A DNA stretch of 64,000 nt from positions 2,896,080 to 2,960,079 of the forward strand of contig JAQFVV010000141.1 of NCBI GenBank assembly GCA_028023455.1, read 5' to 3'. This document shows positions 41,030 to 54,302 of the stretch, piece by piece. The stretch is from Epiperipatus broadwayi. Its lineage: Eukaryota > Onychophora > Udeonychophora > Euonychophora > Peripatidae. Position 1 is the first letter of the stretch. The number at the start of each line of letters is the position of its first letter. The position numbers were made by a program, and so were the translations under genes. The notes beneath the pieces were generated by a model. The model searched no databases and had not been told where the DNA came from. It was given only the letters and a program-made list of their open reading frames with translations.

Positions 41030-41094
41030 GTTTTTGCTATTTTTTTTCTTTTGTTGTATACATAGTTGAATAAACCTGTTTTTGATAATAATAA

Positions 41095-42950
41095 GTTATT
41101 TTTAGTTAAGCCATAGATTTATAAAACGTAATCCCTTATATTTTTCTCGTATAATAAAGTAACTTTTTGAAGTGAGATATTTATGTTTTATTAAGGTTTT
41201 TTTTTTGACAATTAAATATTGAAATGATAGTTTGTGAAATTAAAAGAAATTTTATATTAATTTTCTTCAATATCTTATTTATATTTTAAAGATGTTAAAA
41301 TGTAAAAATGCATTGGAATATTTATATTTTAAATAGGTTATCCCATGGTAAAATAAAAGTTTTCATTTTATTGTATTATATTTTGAAGAATAGTCAGAGT
41401 GAAGGCTATTTCTGATTTTAAAGTTTATATTCTTATGACATTTTATTCTAAATATTTTTCATTAATTTGTGCTAAGAAATGTAAATATACTTTTCTTTGT
41501 AAATATTTTAATTTGTTATATTATAAAATTTATTGTTAATAAATTTGTTAATTGTTTTTTTATTAAAATTACTGTAGTTCAGTTGTGATTTATCTATATG
41601 TTAGTTATTCATTTATCTCTTTGTACGCATGATCCACAGGAATTAATAATCAGTTATATATAATTTATTCAGCACATGAATTATAAGGATTTTTCTTAAA
41701 CATTATTTAATCATATTTGATTTAGTAACCAAATACATTTTATTATCATCTTAAAGGATTTAATCATTTTGAGTTGATACAATACCTATGAGAAATGCTT
41801 GATATTGCCACAGGAATATTACGATATTATATTTTTTCTTTAAGAATGCCACATTAAACATGGGAAAATTATACAATACATTTACTTAAAATTTATTAAG
41901 TTTTATTATTTTATTTCTGAATTTTAAACCATGAGGTAGATTGCTGTATTGAGAATCATGAGGACATTTAGTTCCTTGTTGTAGTTATTATTTTGTAAAA
42001 GTAGTTAAATATATAAAACCCTATATCATATTTAACTACAGGGTATTAACACATTAATTTGTTAAAAGATGAACCTGATATGATTATTATTATTATTATT
42101 ATTATTTCTATTATTATGATTATTACTAGTATTGGGATTTCTTCTATTAGTAGTAGTAGTAGTGTTATTATGGGAGCTTGTTATTAATTAATATTTTAGT
42201 AAAGGAATGTCAAATAATTTGTTATTATTATTAGTAAATAATTTATAAATTGTTTTAGGATTATTACCGGTGTATTTTAAAGACATGACAGTGTTACATA
42301 ATAGTTTTGTTATATGAATTTGGTGGGAATAATGCTCTTATGCCATTCAGAGGGTATTTTGGGGATGTATTCTTAATGTTTTTCCTAGTGTATCTTACAG
42401 AATATTTCATGTTAGGAATTTTATAATTATATTTTATTTTAACAAAACCTTATGTTGCTTACAATAGTGAGTTAGCTATAAATTAGATTTCTTTGTAAAT
42501 GAATGAATTAAGTAATAAAGTTTAGAACCCTAATTAGCTATTTAAAAACTAAGTGCTATGCTATTTTTATTATTTTATGATTATCTTGAATTACTAAATG
42601 AAAAATATTATTTTATTAGATTTTAAATTTTGACCTTGTCTTAATGATGTATTATTTTAATAGTTAACATTTATACAACATAATTACAAAACGTTGTTGT
42701 TTTCACAATAAGCTGGATTATTGTTTAGTAGTGTTCCGTTAAGGAAAGATACAATATATTATATTGGCGACTCAAACCTGTGGCAAGAACTAATCCCACA
42801 TCCCTGAACTCAATATATGTATTTTATTTTGTCTGCTTTAAACATAGTATTAAAAAGTTTAAAATACATGTACCACTACTCTGAACTTAGTATGTGTGTA
42901 GAATTTGAAAAAAAAAATTATTTTTTTTCTGTTAGCTGTAGAGCCTGGTT
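41095..42950. other. AT-rich DNA with short trinucleotide repeats
   Basis: No gene seen. (ATT)n at about 42080-42107 and a (TAG)n run near 42148-42163. 42040-42490 is a diverged partner of 7100-7490. Confidence 0.5.
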
Positions 42951-42969
42951 TTTCAACCATATATATATA

Positions 42970-43770
42970 TTGTAAAAAAAATTTTAAAGACCCATGTATT
43001 CCAATTTACATATATATATATATATATAATAACTGAAACACAGGCTTATTATATACCTGTGTCTATATATGTAATATAGGGTATATGAGCACAGACTTTC
43101 ACATGACCCACCACTCTCCACTCTATCTAATAACACTGATACACTCGAGCACATATATGCTGAAAAAGATAAATAATCATCAATATACGTATTTCATGCT
43201 AAACCAGCAATCATCAGTTGGTCCAGATTATCATCTCCCACACATATATACTATAATTGCTCAGATATATATTAAGATAGACAATCTTCGTACTTTAATG
43301 GACAGGCTCCAATCTACTACACCCTCCAACTCTTCATTAAAGTATAAAGATTGTCTATCTTAATATATATCTGAGCACTTCTAGTATATATGTGTGGGAG
43401 ATGATAATCTGGACCAACTGATGATTGCTGGTTTAGCATGAAATACGTATATTGGTGATTATTTATCTTTTCAGCATATATGTGCTTTAGTGTATCAGTG
43501 TTATTAGATAGAGTGGAGAGTGTTGGGTCATGTGAAAGTCTGTGCTCATATACCCTATAATATATATATATATATAAATGTTTTCTTGTGTTAAAAAAAT
43601 TTAAAGCCCCATGTGCTACAACCATAAATGGAATTTTTTTTTTTTTGGTATCTGGTTTTATAACCATATAAAATTTTATTTTCTTGTGTGATAACCACAA
43701 AAGTGAAGATTTTGTGTAAACTTAAAACCCATGTGCCACAACCATAAGTATCGCACATATATAAAAAAAG
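42970..43770. repeat. TA tracts and three copies of a CCCATGTG motif around the foldback element
   Basis: TTAAAGACCCATGTATTCC (42985), TTTAAAGCCCCATGTGCTAC (43599) and CTTAAAACCCATGTGCCAC (43721) are related; the last two continue with ACAACCATAA. The first lies left and the other two right of the foldback element, suggesting it inserted into or arose within this repeat. Confidence 0.65.
43076..43556. mobile_element. Foldback element with about 225-bp arms
   Basis: The left arm (43076-43301) is the inverse of the right arm (about 43339-43556), about 95 percent identical by eye. The loop of about 37 bases holds GGACAGGCTCCAATCTACTA. The ends read AGGGTATATGAGCACAGACT and its inverse, next to TA repeats. 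A related single-arm copy lies at 28945-29300. The frames running through both arms mirror each other and are not genes. No transposase is present, so mobilisation, if any, is in trans. Confidence 0.9.
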
Positions 43771-44768
43771 TTATTCAATAATAATCACGCGCGCATAGCC
43801 GAAATTTCCAGTGATACTTTTTTTGTCTTCCAGTAACTGTCATTCAGACATATATGAAAAGTATTGAAATATTGTAAAAAAGAAAAATATGGTAGGATGT
43901 TGTATAAATGATCACGTTTAAAGGTTCACAGATTGGTTTATATAATTATGGTCAATCTTATTGCTAGAGTAGTTTGTTTTTGTATATTTTCTCTTTCTTT
44001 TCTTATGAAGTTGGGATGGCTATACTCATTTTGAATTGTTGACTACAAATTTTTACTATTACCAGATGCAACCAGCCTATGTAAAGGTTGTCTTGTTTTT
44101 TAATTTGTTCATTTAGCTTCTAAATATATATTTTTAAATATTCCCTTTATATTTCATATGTGAATGTGACAGTGCTCTTAGTATCGGAATTAGCTAAACT
44201 ACACATCAACTCAAACTAAATGTAAAGTTAGTAGAATAGGATCTATTTTCCTCCTCACTAAATATCACATTCCAACATAGGAACTTTAATCACAATTTCT
44301 CTTTAATTTAAATACAACATCTATTTAGTTCTTTACTTTAGTTAAAAGCATGTGTACTGGTTTTTTTCGAACGTTTTCTTCCTTCAAAAAGTTTTACCCA
44401 TATGGCTTTTATAAAATACCATATTTTTTAAAATCCAGAAATATACCGGCAAATGGAAAAGTTGTTTTTTTTTTTTTTTTTGGTAATATTTTTTTTTCTA
44501 ATTGTTTGCTTTAACAATTTTTTTGGCTTGGTCAATTACTTGATTTGAATAGAATTCTCTTAATCAAATTAAGCCTCTTAAATGTAAGAAAGAAATTACT
44601 TCTTTGCATGGAATGCTTCTTAAAAAAATACGGTTTATCAATGATGGAAGAAATAATAATTGTTTTAGTTTGAAAAATATGCCATCTGATATACAAATGT
44701 TTATCTTGAATATCACGTGTTGTTACTATTATTATTGCATAGCAAACATAACGGACAAAGATTTAGGG

Positions 44769-44776
<8 letters not shown>
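43771..44776. other. AT-rich DNA, no gene recognised
   Basis: T-runs at 44465-44483. The plus-strand frame opening at 44604 runs into the TTA tract and is not recognised; it might be an upstream part of the Jockey-like LINE. Confidence 0.5.

Positions 44777-44849
<73 letters not shown>
44777..44849. repeat. (TTA)n microsatellite
   Basis: About 24 TTA units. Leucine-, isoleucine- or tyrosine-rich frames across it are artefacts. Confidence 0.97.
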
Positions 44850-44850
<1 letters not shown>

Positions 44851-44865
44851 ACGCCTTTATTTTTT

Positions 44866-47104
44866 TTGTCTTCTAAAGCTTCTAGAATGTTATTGTTTTG
44901 TAAATTTTTAGAACTTAAGCAATATAATCCATTTGTTAACTTCTGTCATCTTTTGGATTATATTTTATGTAATTCAACAGTAGTAAGTAATTTTCAGTTT
45001 GTCTCTGCTAATTTTCCTATTGATGCTCATCATCCACCTATTGAGTTTTATATTAATGTTTGTCCCTCAAAGAGTAAATTTCCTAATATTTCGAGAAAGA
45101 ATTATGGGAAGGGTAATTATTTTGATTTTTGTAGAAACTTTCCTAAGGTTAATTGGGATTTTTTATATTTTTATAATGATGTAAATCATCGCTTGGATGG
45201 GTTTTTTAAGATTTTTGATAGTTTTATTGATTTGTATATTCCCAATAAGAGGCATTTTTATAATGGCTTTTCTCATTGGTTTTCATGAAATCTTATTAAG
45301 ATTATTAAAATGAATTCTTATCATCGTAGACTTTATTTTAAAATGCAAAATGTCTTTTTTAATAATAATTTTATTAATTTCAGAAGATAGATTAAGCATG
45401 TATATGAAAAGTATTGCAGAATTATATTAGAAAAATTGAGATTAATATTTATTCTAACCCTAAAGGATTTGGGTTTTTTATTAATAAGTCTGGTTTTGGG
45501 CAAGAAAAGGATTCAAGCTACTCATGGTTTCACCTTAAGTGCAAATGATTTTTCCAAACATTTTGCAGATCTTCAAATATCGTATTATTTTGTAATTCTC
45601 CAACTGTTCATTGTATGATTGACCATATTTCTAAGGATGCTGTTGTTATAGCTATTAAATGACTTAAAAATTCATTCTAGTTGGGAAATAATACTATTCC
45701 TTCATTTATTTACAAAGGGCTAGCTGAATTTATTACAGTGTCTCTTGAGTTTATTTTTAATATATCACTAAATTCTTGTTTTTCCTGATGTTCTTAAATG
45801 TGCCAAAATAGTCCTAGGTTTTAAGAATGGCTCACGTGATTATGTTAATAACTATAGACCTATTTCTATTTTTCAGAATATTGCTAGAATTTTTGAGAGG
45901 TGTGTTTATAATAAAATTAATTTAAATGTTAGTAAACTCATTTCTTCTTCACAGCATGGTTTTATACCTAATACATCTGTAGAAACTAATTTTCTAACAA
46001 TTTATGATCATATAGAACATGCAATTGAGAACCAACAGATACATGATGTTATTTATTTTGATTTATCTAAAGCTTTTGATACAGTAGACCACAGTTTTCT
46101 TCGTCGCAAATTATATCAAATGGATTTTTCTACTAAACTTGTTTACTGGTTTCAATCCTTTCTTCATGGTCGTACTGCATATATCAAATTTAATAATGCT
46201 ATTTCATCTAATTTCAAATGTAATTTGGGATTTCCTCAGGATAGTATTTTAGCACCTATGCTTTTTAACATTTATATGAATAACGTTAAGGATTGTTTAA
46301 AATCTTATCTTTTGTGCTATGCTGACGACTGTAAAAGTTTTAGAAGAATCAAGTCGGTGTTTGATTGCACTCTTCTTCAAAAGGATATAGATAAATTTAG
46401 TGTTTGGTATAATCTAAATAATGACTGTGGATTTCGGTAAATGTTCCTTAGTCTCGTACTCTAAAAAATCTGAAGTTTTACATTTTTTTTATTTTATTAA
46501 TTCTCACAAAATTACTTCTGTTCGATCCCAAAAAGATTTGGGAGTTACATTTTCTAGCAATGGATCCTTTCTTCCTCGTTTGGAAATGATTATTGGTAAA
46601 GCTTTAAAAATTATAGGTACTATTCTAAGGTTTGGTTATCATTTCAGTGGTGATACAAAATTTAAATTATTTTTATCATTGGTTCTTCCCGTTATTGAAT
46701 ATTGTTCAGTCATTTGAAATCCTAGCTCTAAACAGAGATGTAATTTATTACAATCAGTGTCTAATAAGTTTTCCAAATATGTTTCTCTGGGAAATAAAAT
46801 TGTTGTTAATCTTTCTTCTAGAAGACAATATAGAGATCTTAAATATCTTTATAAAATTATTAATGAAATAGTTATTTTATCTGACACAATTTCTACAATT
46901 ATAATTACATTTCATGTGCATGATACTCGGTCTGCTTCTGTTTGTTACATTAAAACTTGTCATTCCAATGTTCTTAAATTTTCTCCTTTATTTAGAATAT
47001 CATCTTTATATAATCAGATTTGTAGTAATATTAATCAATTCAATTTAGATTATAATCAATTTTGTAATGTTATTAAATTTAAATGCCAGTTTTCATTTGT
47101 TTAA
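44866..47104 (+). pseudogene. Decayed Jockey-like LINE (endonuclease end and reverse transcriptase)
   Basis: 44866-45288 is the end of an endonuclease: LELKQYNPFVNF, LLDYILCNST and IDAHHPPIEF (the HHP motif). RT motifs follow: NNYRPISIFQNIARIFERC (about 45848), SSQHGFIPN, YFDLSKAFDTVDH (about 46055), GFPQDSILAPMLFNIYMNNV and CYADDCKSFRRI with YADD at 46318-46329. After a frame change near 46425 come KKSEVLHFF, RSQKDLGVTFSSNGSF, VLPVIEYCSVI and RRQYRDLKYLYKIINE, the usual thumb and C-terminal signatures of Jockey-type elements. QG is replaced by QD in the PQG motif. Multiple stops and frameshifts make it dead. It ends at 47104, about 25 bases before a TA tract. Confidence 0.82.
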
Positions 47105-47129
47105 CTTGATTTTGCTTACGTGTACACAC

Positions 47130-47150
47130 TATATATATATATATATATAT
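47130..47150. repeat. (TA)n tract
   Basis: About 10 TA units between the LINE end and a TGTGACC terminus. Confidence 0.95.
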
Positions 47151-50100
47151 TGTGACCCTCTCTTGTATCAACAACTAATCTAGACTCACGTTTGGGGCTA
47201 TAATCCGCTTTTGTGTCCTTCTCTTTGAACGCTAGAATCATATACGAATCTGGCCGCACATTTCATGGCACCAAATCCGCCCTTTGTAACTTTCATTTCC
47301 CGGATAATCACGAATATAAGCATAAAGAAACAAAAATGTTAAACTAACGAGATGATTTCTTTATTGAACAAAGCTAGCATGAAACTTCTGGTCAAACCAG
47401 CCTTAAAATCCACACAGAAAAAACAAACAAACCAAATATGATGAAATCAATTTAACATTCATCAAAACAATAAATAACTAATAATTAAATAGTAAAATGA
47501 AATGAGTCTAAGAATGAAGAGAAAAAAAAATAAGATGTCTGAGAATAATGAATGATTAAGGTAATGATAGACTAAGAGTTAATGAAAAGTTAAGATGATA
47601 AAAGAATAAAAATTAATGAATGATTAATCAATTATAATAATGAATTTATGTCAAATGAGAATGAATAAATAAAAGAACGCAAACAATGTTGATGATGGAG
47701 ACAGAAATCTTAAACTATAAGGTAATATTCTATTAAATGGTAAGAAGTTAAATAAAAATAGGGATTCCAAGCTTGACAAAACCAGAATATTTATCATAAA
47801 GTCAAAATAAGCTATACATTTTAGGACAAAAAAAGTATTTTACACCTTAAAGTTTGGTTGACTTTCGTAAAACAGTGAAAGTAATCTACTTTCAAGTCTG
47901 TCTATAATAAATAACTAGCTATAAAATTTACTACAAATTCAAATTCTACCTTGAAACTTAACAACTAATTCTTCTCAGGGTTCAAAGAACTCAAAGATTG
48001 TTATACAAAATATACTTGGGTCAGTGAAAGGGATTTTGCCACTACCCGAATATAATGCATAAAACAGCTCTTAATATAAACTCAAATTAACAACTATATT
48101 TAGCAATTGCCCATAAACTTTATAAACTCAATAATTATTATAAACTTTAAAATTTAAGATATAGAAATAATTTTTTAATAACTAAACACAATAACTTACC
48201 AAATTCCTTTTCTCAAATAATTATAAACCATGTGATCAAGATCAGTGCATGATAGGTCTTCAGGTTCAACTAAACCGATTAAACCAATATTAAGTATTTA
48301 TCTTTTAGTATATCACTTAAAATAATATGTACTCTAAGTTAATACCATTTTGATTGTTAAGTGATGATGCCTTAGATGTACTCATAAATTACAGGGCTTA
48401 ACAAAATTATTATGATATACCAACATATAGTTAATTGTACTATATTAGTCGATGATGATTTCAATGTATAATCCTCTGATACGTCCATAGCAATAACAAT
48501 AATAGTGTGTATGGTTATTAGCAATAAGACCACGGGTAACTAAATAAATTTTTAAACACAATATGAATTAAACAAACTAATGCAGTGATATTCATAGTAT
48601 CACTATTATTATTGGCTAAGTTTCTATTATTATTCTATCTTCTGGAACAAGAGATTTAATCTTTATTTAAGCTAAATTAGCATTTAAATTATAAACAAAA
48701 TGTATTTAGGTATTTGGGATATACACAACTTTTCAAATCTAAAAACTTGAAGTTATGATTTAGTGTATTAAACTGTAGCTATTTGATTTGTTAGAATATG
48801 ATAAGGTCAATTATCATATGCAGCACAATTAATAATTTATTACCATTTACTATAAAAAGATTTATTGTATTGATATGGGGACAGACATGTGACACTAAAA
48901 AATTACCTATGTCTACAACCTAATCAATAAATATTTAACTGATCTTACCGATCCATCGGTGAATCACTACTTGATGAAGATAAATCCACATTGCCCATGT
49001 GCATTTCTTGTTCTATCATCTAGAAGTTCTACAATCACTACTAGGTTTTGGTTTGGTTTGTCTATAAACTGATGACGATCCTATGGCATCATATGACACT
49101 ATTCCAATTAGGCAAACACTATAGATAGATCAGTGTCCCTTAATCTAAGGTTATCTTATTCTTGCTATATTATTTTAAAATACTAAACTTTACCATACAA
49201 GGTGGAAAACTAACACTATCACCTCATGAGGGATCAAACAATAAAGGGATGCTCTACAAAACAACATGATAGTTGTATAAGAAGATAGCTAATTCTAATA
49301 CCTCTCCATAGATATACAAGTGTGGGATTGGAGAAAATAGAATTCAGACGATGAATATCCTCTTTTGGGATTAATTATGCTAACTAAGCATTAATTATTA
49401 CTCAGCCTAAACCATATCATCCTCTGATGTATTACAGCAAGGGGTGATTCTCCATCAGCCCATGCTCAGTATTAATATTGATATTATTCTATTTGATGCC
49501 ATTATATGTGGCACATACTTATCAGCTGAAAGCTGTCATGAATCTTTATCAATACCATAGCAAGCTAAAATAAAACTAACAATAAAAGGAGAAACATAAA
49601 TATTCCATTTCACAATGCAGAAACTATTAATGTATTAATAGACAAACCAAAATATATGTCAGATGATCATTAATTATTTTAAAATATCAACTATACTTTT
49701 GTTATAGCAAGCACTATGCACATAAACAATGAAGATCAACCTGTATTTTATATTTACAGTTGATATGTTCATTCATAGGCAAAATTAAGAAATGAAAAAG
49801 GCTTAGATTAATTTTTTTCATATAAGAAAATAATTGGGTCATTATAGTATATCTTTGACAAAATTTAGTATGTTTGTTCATTCTTTAATAAAACATTAAA
49901 GGCTATTTTAAAGGTACAAGAGATAAATATCTCCCTTTCTCCCCATATAAATGACATTTAATATTATGTTTTCCCTTAATTGGGAAAATAGCAAAAATAT
50001 GTGTAATAATAAATGTATATATCTTTATACATTTCTACATCCCTTTTACTAAATATATTTTATACCACAATAAATATATATAAAAAAATTGCCAAATGAC

Positions 50101-51628
50101 ACATGATGTAAATATTATAACACTAAACATAGAAATAATAAAAAAATAATAAACAAAAATTTTCTCCCATTTTGTTCCAGATAATTTTCCTTAAAAAATG
50201 AATTTAGAGTTTCATTACAATTAACACGTTTAACTTTTTAAAATTATTTATTGATTTTGTTATTCCCTCCGCGGTAATATCTATAACACTTTAAATAATC
50301 TGGGCCTTTTAAAAACATTTTTCTTTTTTTTTAAATATTATTAAGACGCATGTTTCACAATAAAACTTTAAAAGTAAATATTTATTTTATTTCATTTTTA
50401 TCAGCAAAATACTATGTGTTTAGCAATACTAAGAAAAATTTATTCAATTATAAATAAGATGTTCTTGGCATTTTTAATTAATCTGTAACTTTTCCATTTT
50501 CAATAGCTAAGCAAATTCACATGGAAACTCCATTGGCAGGTGAGTTTTTTTCTTTAGAGAAAATAAGAAATAAATTCATGCATTTTCTTTTAAAATTGAT
50601 TACTTTATATGATTTAAAAATGACTTTTGAGTTTGTTTACTATATCTCCTGAAACCTTTCTTCAAAATCATTTTGAATTATTTTATTGAGATGATAATTT
50701 ATAAACAAATGTGTTTTCTGCTTTTTTGCTTAAGAGCGGTGCAAAAAACAAACATTGTCAGCTTTTTCTTTAAATGTAAATAATTTACAAGTCATTTTTT
50801 AAATCTGAGAATTTAAAAATATAAACAAAATAAAAGCAAAAGCTTACATTCTCTGGAATTGTTTTTGGGTTGAAGTAATATTTATTGAAATAAATTATTA
50901 TCCACATGGTTCCCATTTCTTTTTTACATTATGACTTTCAGGAACTATCAAATCGATGGAAAAAGTGTTGAAATGATTACAAGGCTTTAATATTTTCTTT
51001 TCCATCTTTTTAAATAAACAATATTTTATAGTCCCATTCAAGTAGATTCCAAATTTTTCTGATTTTGTAACTTTTTCTTCCTTATTTTATAAGTTAGAGT
51101 TGAAGTCTGTTGATTCTGATTCTCTTTTTCTTAATCACCCCCCTACAGCTTTGTTATATCATATATACTTGGATTACAATGCATTGTGGTAACAAATAGA
51201 CCAATAACCTTAGTGTGAATATCATTAATATTCCTCCACCTGGCTTCATTTTTAATAACTACCCATAACATTGGAGACTGTTTTTAATTCACTACAAAAA
51301 AAATATGCTTAAGGAATTGGCTATAATCATTCATTTTACAAGATTTAATAAATTTAATTAATTTATTTATTTATTTCAAGTGCTATTCAACAATAATAAA
51401 ATAGCAATATATTTATCTCCCAATTAATAATAATACTTTTAAATTATTATTTTATCACTAGTCAAAGCCTACACTGGGTCTGACATCTCATCTCCACTAA
51501 AGCAAATTTCCTAGTGCATCCAGAACAGTCTTTATTTAAAGCCATTTATTAAGATTTTAATGTCAAATATATTTTTATGATTTAAAATTTTGGATTATTT
51601 AATACAGGGACATAAATAAAAGGTCACA
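47151..51628. mobile_element. TG...CA-bounded segment, 4.48 kb, TA-flanked, class uncertain
   Basis: Starts TGTGACCCTC at 47151 directly after TA, and ends AAAGGTCACA at 51628 directly before TA, so the ends are a 7-bp inverted pair (TGTGACC/GGTCACA). The termini resemble the LTR ends of this window but no body homology to the 2.6-kb LTRs was seen. The interior is AT-rich and non-coding apart from a possible microexon at 50507-50539. It may be an unrelated LTR-type or inverted-end element, or two independent ends by chance. Confidence 0.3.
50507..50539 (+). CDS. Candidate 33-nt microexon
   Basis: Acceptor context TTTTCCATTTTCAATAG (ends 50506) is followed by 33 bases and then a perfect 5' splice site GTGAGT at 50540. 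A branch-like CTGTAAC lies about 20 bases before the acceptor. The three possible phases give LSKFTWKLHWQ, a stop, or KQIHMETPLA plus one base; the last also contains an ATG (50521) in good context. 33 is a multiple of three, so inclusion would keep the frame. No neighbouring exon was found. Chance occurrence in 64 kb of AT-rich DNA is quite possible. Confidence 0.25.
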
Positions 51629-51642
51629 ATATATATATATAT
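51629..51642. repeat. Short (AT)n tract between two element ends
   Basis: Seven AT units separate GGTCACA from TGTACTGG. Its ATAT supplies the left candidate target-site copy for the LTR retrotransposon. Confidence 0.9.
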
Positions 51643-54288
51643 TGTACTGGTCGAAAAACCACCAAATGAACACAAGTGGGATTCAAACTCAGGCGGTTCA
51701 AAACTGAATTCAAACCCAACTCACTAGCTCAGATTAGTAGAAATCGATGGCACAGTGCTATGCACCAAGAAACTAGCTCAACGGTTGGTGAGGACTAGAG
51801 ACCCCTGAACTGACATTAATATCTGATAATAAACTGACTAAAATAATTTTAAATTGAATCATATGTATGTTCGGGTTGCCAACACAGACAGCAAGCATTA
51901 ACATTAAATAATTATAAAAGAATTAGGAACGAAGAAACCAAGTGTGTTTAGAAAATATTTAATAATAATAATTTGTTTTTGTTTGCATAAAATAATGATT
52001 GTATTAATTACCTATAGCCTTTAACAGTTTAGAATTATAATAATAGTGGCAGTCCTTATTATATGCCAATGGATATTACGCAATACTGGAATTCTATGTC
52101 TATGCCCCCAACAAGAAAATAAAAGGCAGATAAAGGTATTCATTAGTAAAGGAAATTTTTACTCTAATTTTATACGAAAAAATGTGATATTTATTTTCAC
52201 ATTCACAAATTCATTCATAAAGAGCAAGATATGTATTTTAGGGCATAACTTTAATCTATATTGGAAAGATTTATTTAATTAAATATAACTGAGAATGTGT
52301 TCGACTTTAATTGAAATCACTTCATTATGAATTATGAGCATCACAGCGGGCTTTACCGGAACAGAGAGATAACGGTGCTGATGAATTATGAGCTATAAAA
52401 TGAAATTGAAGACAATAGCTAGTCGATGATCGAAGTCCCATGGTGGCTTGCATCTAACAAGTCTTACACCCTTTGACTAATGTGAACAGGAGAGGAAGTG
52501 CTTTCTTCCTCGATAATTTGAAATAACAAAAATATTATCACCGATCAGCCTGACGGAGCGGGAGATTGCACTACATCAGCAACGTTCGAAGATGATGACT
52601 TGATAGTCATCGTTTGAATACTAAAACCCATATAGAATGCTCTACGTGATGACTTGATCAGATGAATTAAAGTCAAACGAGCTTTTAACTAACATTATTT
52701 TAAAGTATTTGTAAATCATATTAATTATGCCCCAATCATCGTGCCCTTCCTGAATCTTAATAGAAAATAACAAAGTAGAATTAAAATATATTTAATCCTT
52801 TATCGGCCCTTTTTGCAATAGACATTTTAAGATTATATTAGAATAAATACATATTGGTGAATACAAAAAATAGCTGGGGCATAGATTAAAAATGGAGCTA
52901 ATAATTTATTATTAGCCAATTATAAAAATAATAAACATGTAATAATTTATTTCGACTCGATGATTGATAGAACTTATAAATTTAGTTCTAATGGGTGAGA
53001 ACTACTACTAGAATTAATATTATATTATTTGCGTGAGGCAAATAGAACAAAGGAGCTCATCGAGGTGAAAGATTATTGGCATATAATTAAAAATAAATTA
53101 TATTAATAAAGCAGACAAATATATATATATATATATATATATAATATAATAAATGTACCGCCAAGTAAGAAAAGAGAAAGTTAAGTTAAATTTAAAGACT
53201 AGAAGTTGAGAGAATTACGATATAAATTTACAGTAGCATGAATAAGAGGTTTTATAAAGATTGTTACATTAAAGAATAAAAGAGCTCTAAAAGGGAGTGT
53301 AAAATAAAGTTCGGAAACTGGCCAGAAGATTTAAGGTTAATTATGGAAACATATTACCCATTTCTTCTGGGCTGGTTCTAGGGTTACACATCCGGGTGAG
53401 GAAAACATAGGCATGCATTCAGTCGATTACTTGGACAGCATTTTAGTGGCTTTTCATAATTTTAGCAGCATGATTGGTCTGGAAAAGATTCAGCAGCTCC
53501 ATTGAAGATTTTCAGGGGACTTCAGGAACCGATAGCCAGATTCCTGATGTTCTAGCCCTTTACGATGATCGAAACACTATTTAATTTCATAATTTTTAAA
53601 CGCATAGATTTGGCTGGCACTTTACTACAACAAAAGATGGCTTTCTTTTTTTTTTTACTTTTCAGAGCTATATATGCTGTCCACTCATGCCTTCAGGCTC
53701 GCGCTTCTTTTATTATCAATGTTTTTAGATTTACTGGTTGTTTTTAAATACATTCCTTCGATAAGGCTTTCAAACTCATTAACTTGAATTCATTTTCTAA
53801 TTAGAAAATGAATTCTTAAAATCTGAAAATGAGTTTAATTAGGAAACCCTTATCTTTTTTTCTAATTAATAAACTTTAACTGTTGTTTTTGGAAAGGGAA
53901 ATCTGAAAGCTTATCGAAAGAATGTAGCTTTTAATCAATAAACTTTAATAAATTATTTAAAAATAAATCAAACATTTCCAACGCAATGAAACTTTCAAAC
54001 AATTATATATATTTAAATATTTACAAATATATACACACATTCCATGCAGTTGTAATATATATAAATTCATGAATATTTTATCATGAACTTATTAATAGAA
54101 TTGATCAATTTAATCTGAAGAATTAATTTTAAACACATTTATGTAATAGTTTTTCTTTATGGACATTAGCATGGATTGAACGTATAAAGCCCCATTGCAT
54201 TGGAAATTTAAGGTTAGTACTAGGGTTTGAAGTGGGCTTATGGCTAGATGTCATGAAGCTAGGATCGAACTCAGATCTGACTGCTTCA
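51643..54288 (-). repeat. 3' LTR (2646 bp)
   Basis: Sense start TGAAGCAGTCAGATCTGAG (54288), sense end CGACCAGTACA (51643). In the first 650 bases (left side) I count about 25 substitutions and one 6-base indel against the other copy, roughly 96 percent identity. It contains a (TA)n tract (53119-53142) expanded relative to the other copy. A plus-strand 78-codon frame (52046-52282) is antisense to the element; it carries many amino-acid changes and a premature stop in the partner (57115-57330), so it is not a gene. A candidate promoter segment (sense) has CATATATAGC near 53680 and GCCATCTTTTG at 53634-53641 and beyond. Confidence 0.88.
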
Positions 54289-54302
54289 TTTCATTTCACT
54301 TT
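54289..54302 (-). promoter_or_regulatory. Polypurine-tract candidate
   Basis: On the minus strand AAAGTGAAATGAAA immediately precedes the 3' LTR start TGAAG. Twelve of 14 bases are purines. Long A- and T-runs lie just beyond. Confidence 0.5.

Larger units (their letters stand above)
36216..41094 (+). mobile_element. Broken Tx1/L1-like non-LTR retrotransposon
   Basis: Full gene order of an L1-group LINE: ORF1 with a CCHC knuckle, then ORF2 with an apurinic-type endonuclease, a reverse transcriptase and a C-terminal cysteine-histidine motif. It then has a short 3' region with AATAAA (41069-41074) and an ATAATAATAA tail ending near 41094. The 4.9-kb length suits a nearly complete element. Several frameshifts, a stop in the endonuclease and a 47-bp duplication in the polymerase inactivate it. 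The reading frames are otherwise well preserved, so insertion is moderately recent. Assignment to the Tx1 branch rests on ORF1 style (SYAN near the start, PPQCFLC knuckle) and the ORF2 C-terminal layout; the clade should be treated as probable. Confidence 0.85.

Noticed and set aside
43085-43700. 92- and 127-codon mirrored frames
   Set aside because: They are the two arms of the foldback element read in opposite directions.
52046-52282. 78-codon plus-strand frame repeated at 57115
   Set aside because: Antisense to the LTR element; the partner has a premature stop and most nucleotide differences change the amino acid, so no purifying selection is apparent.
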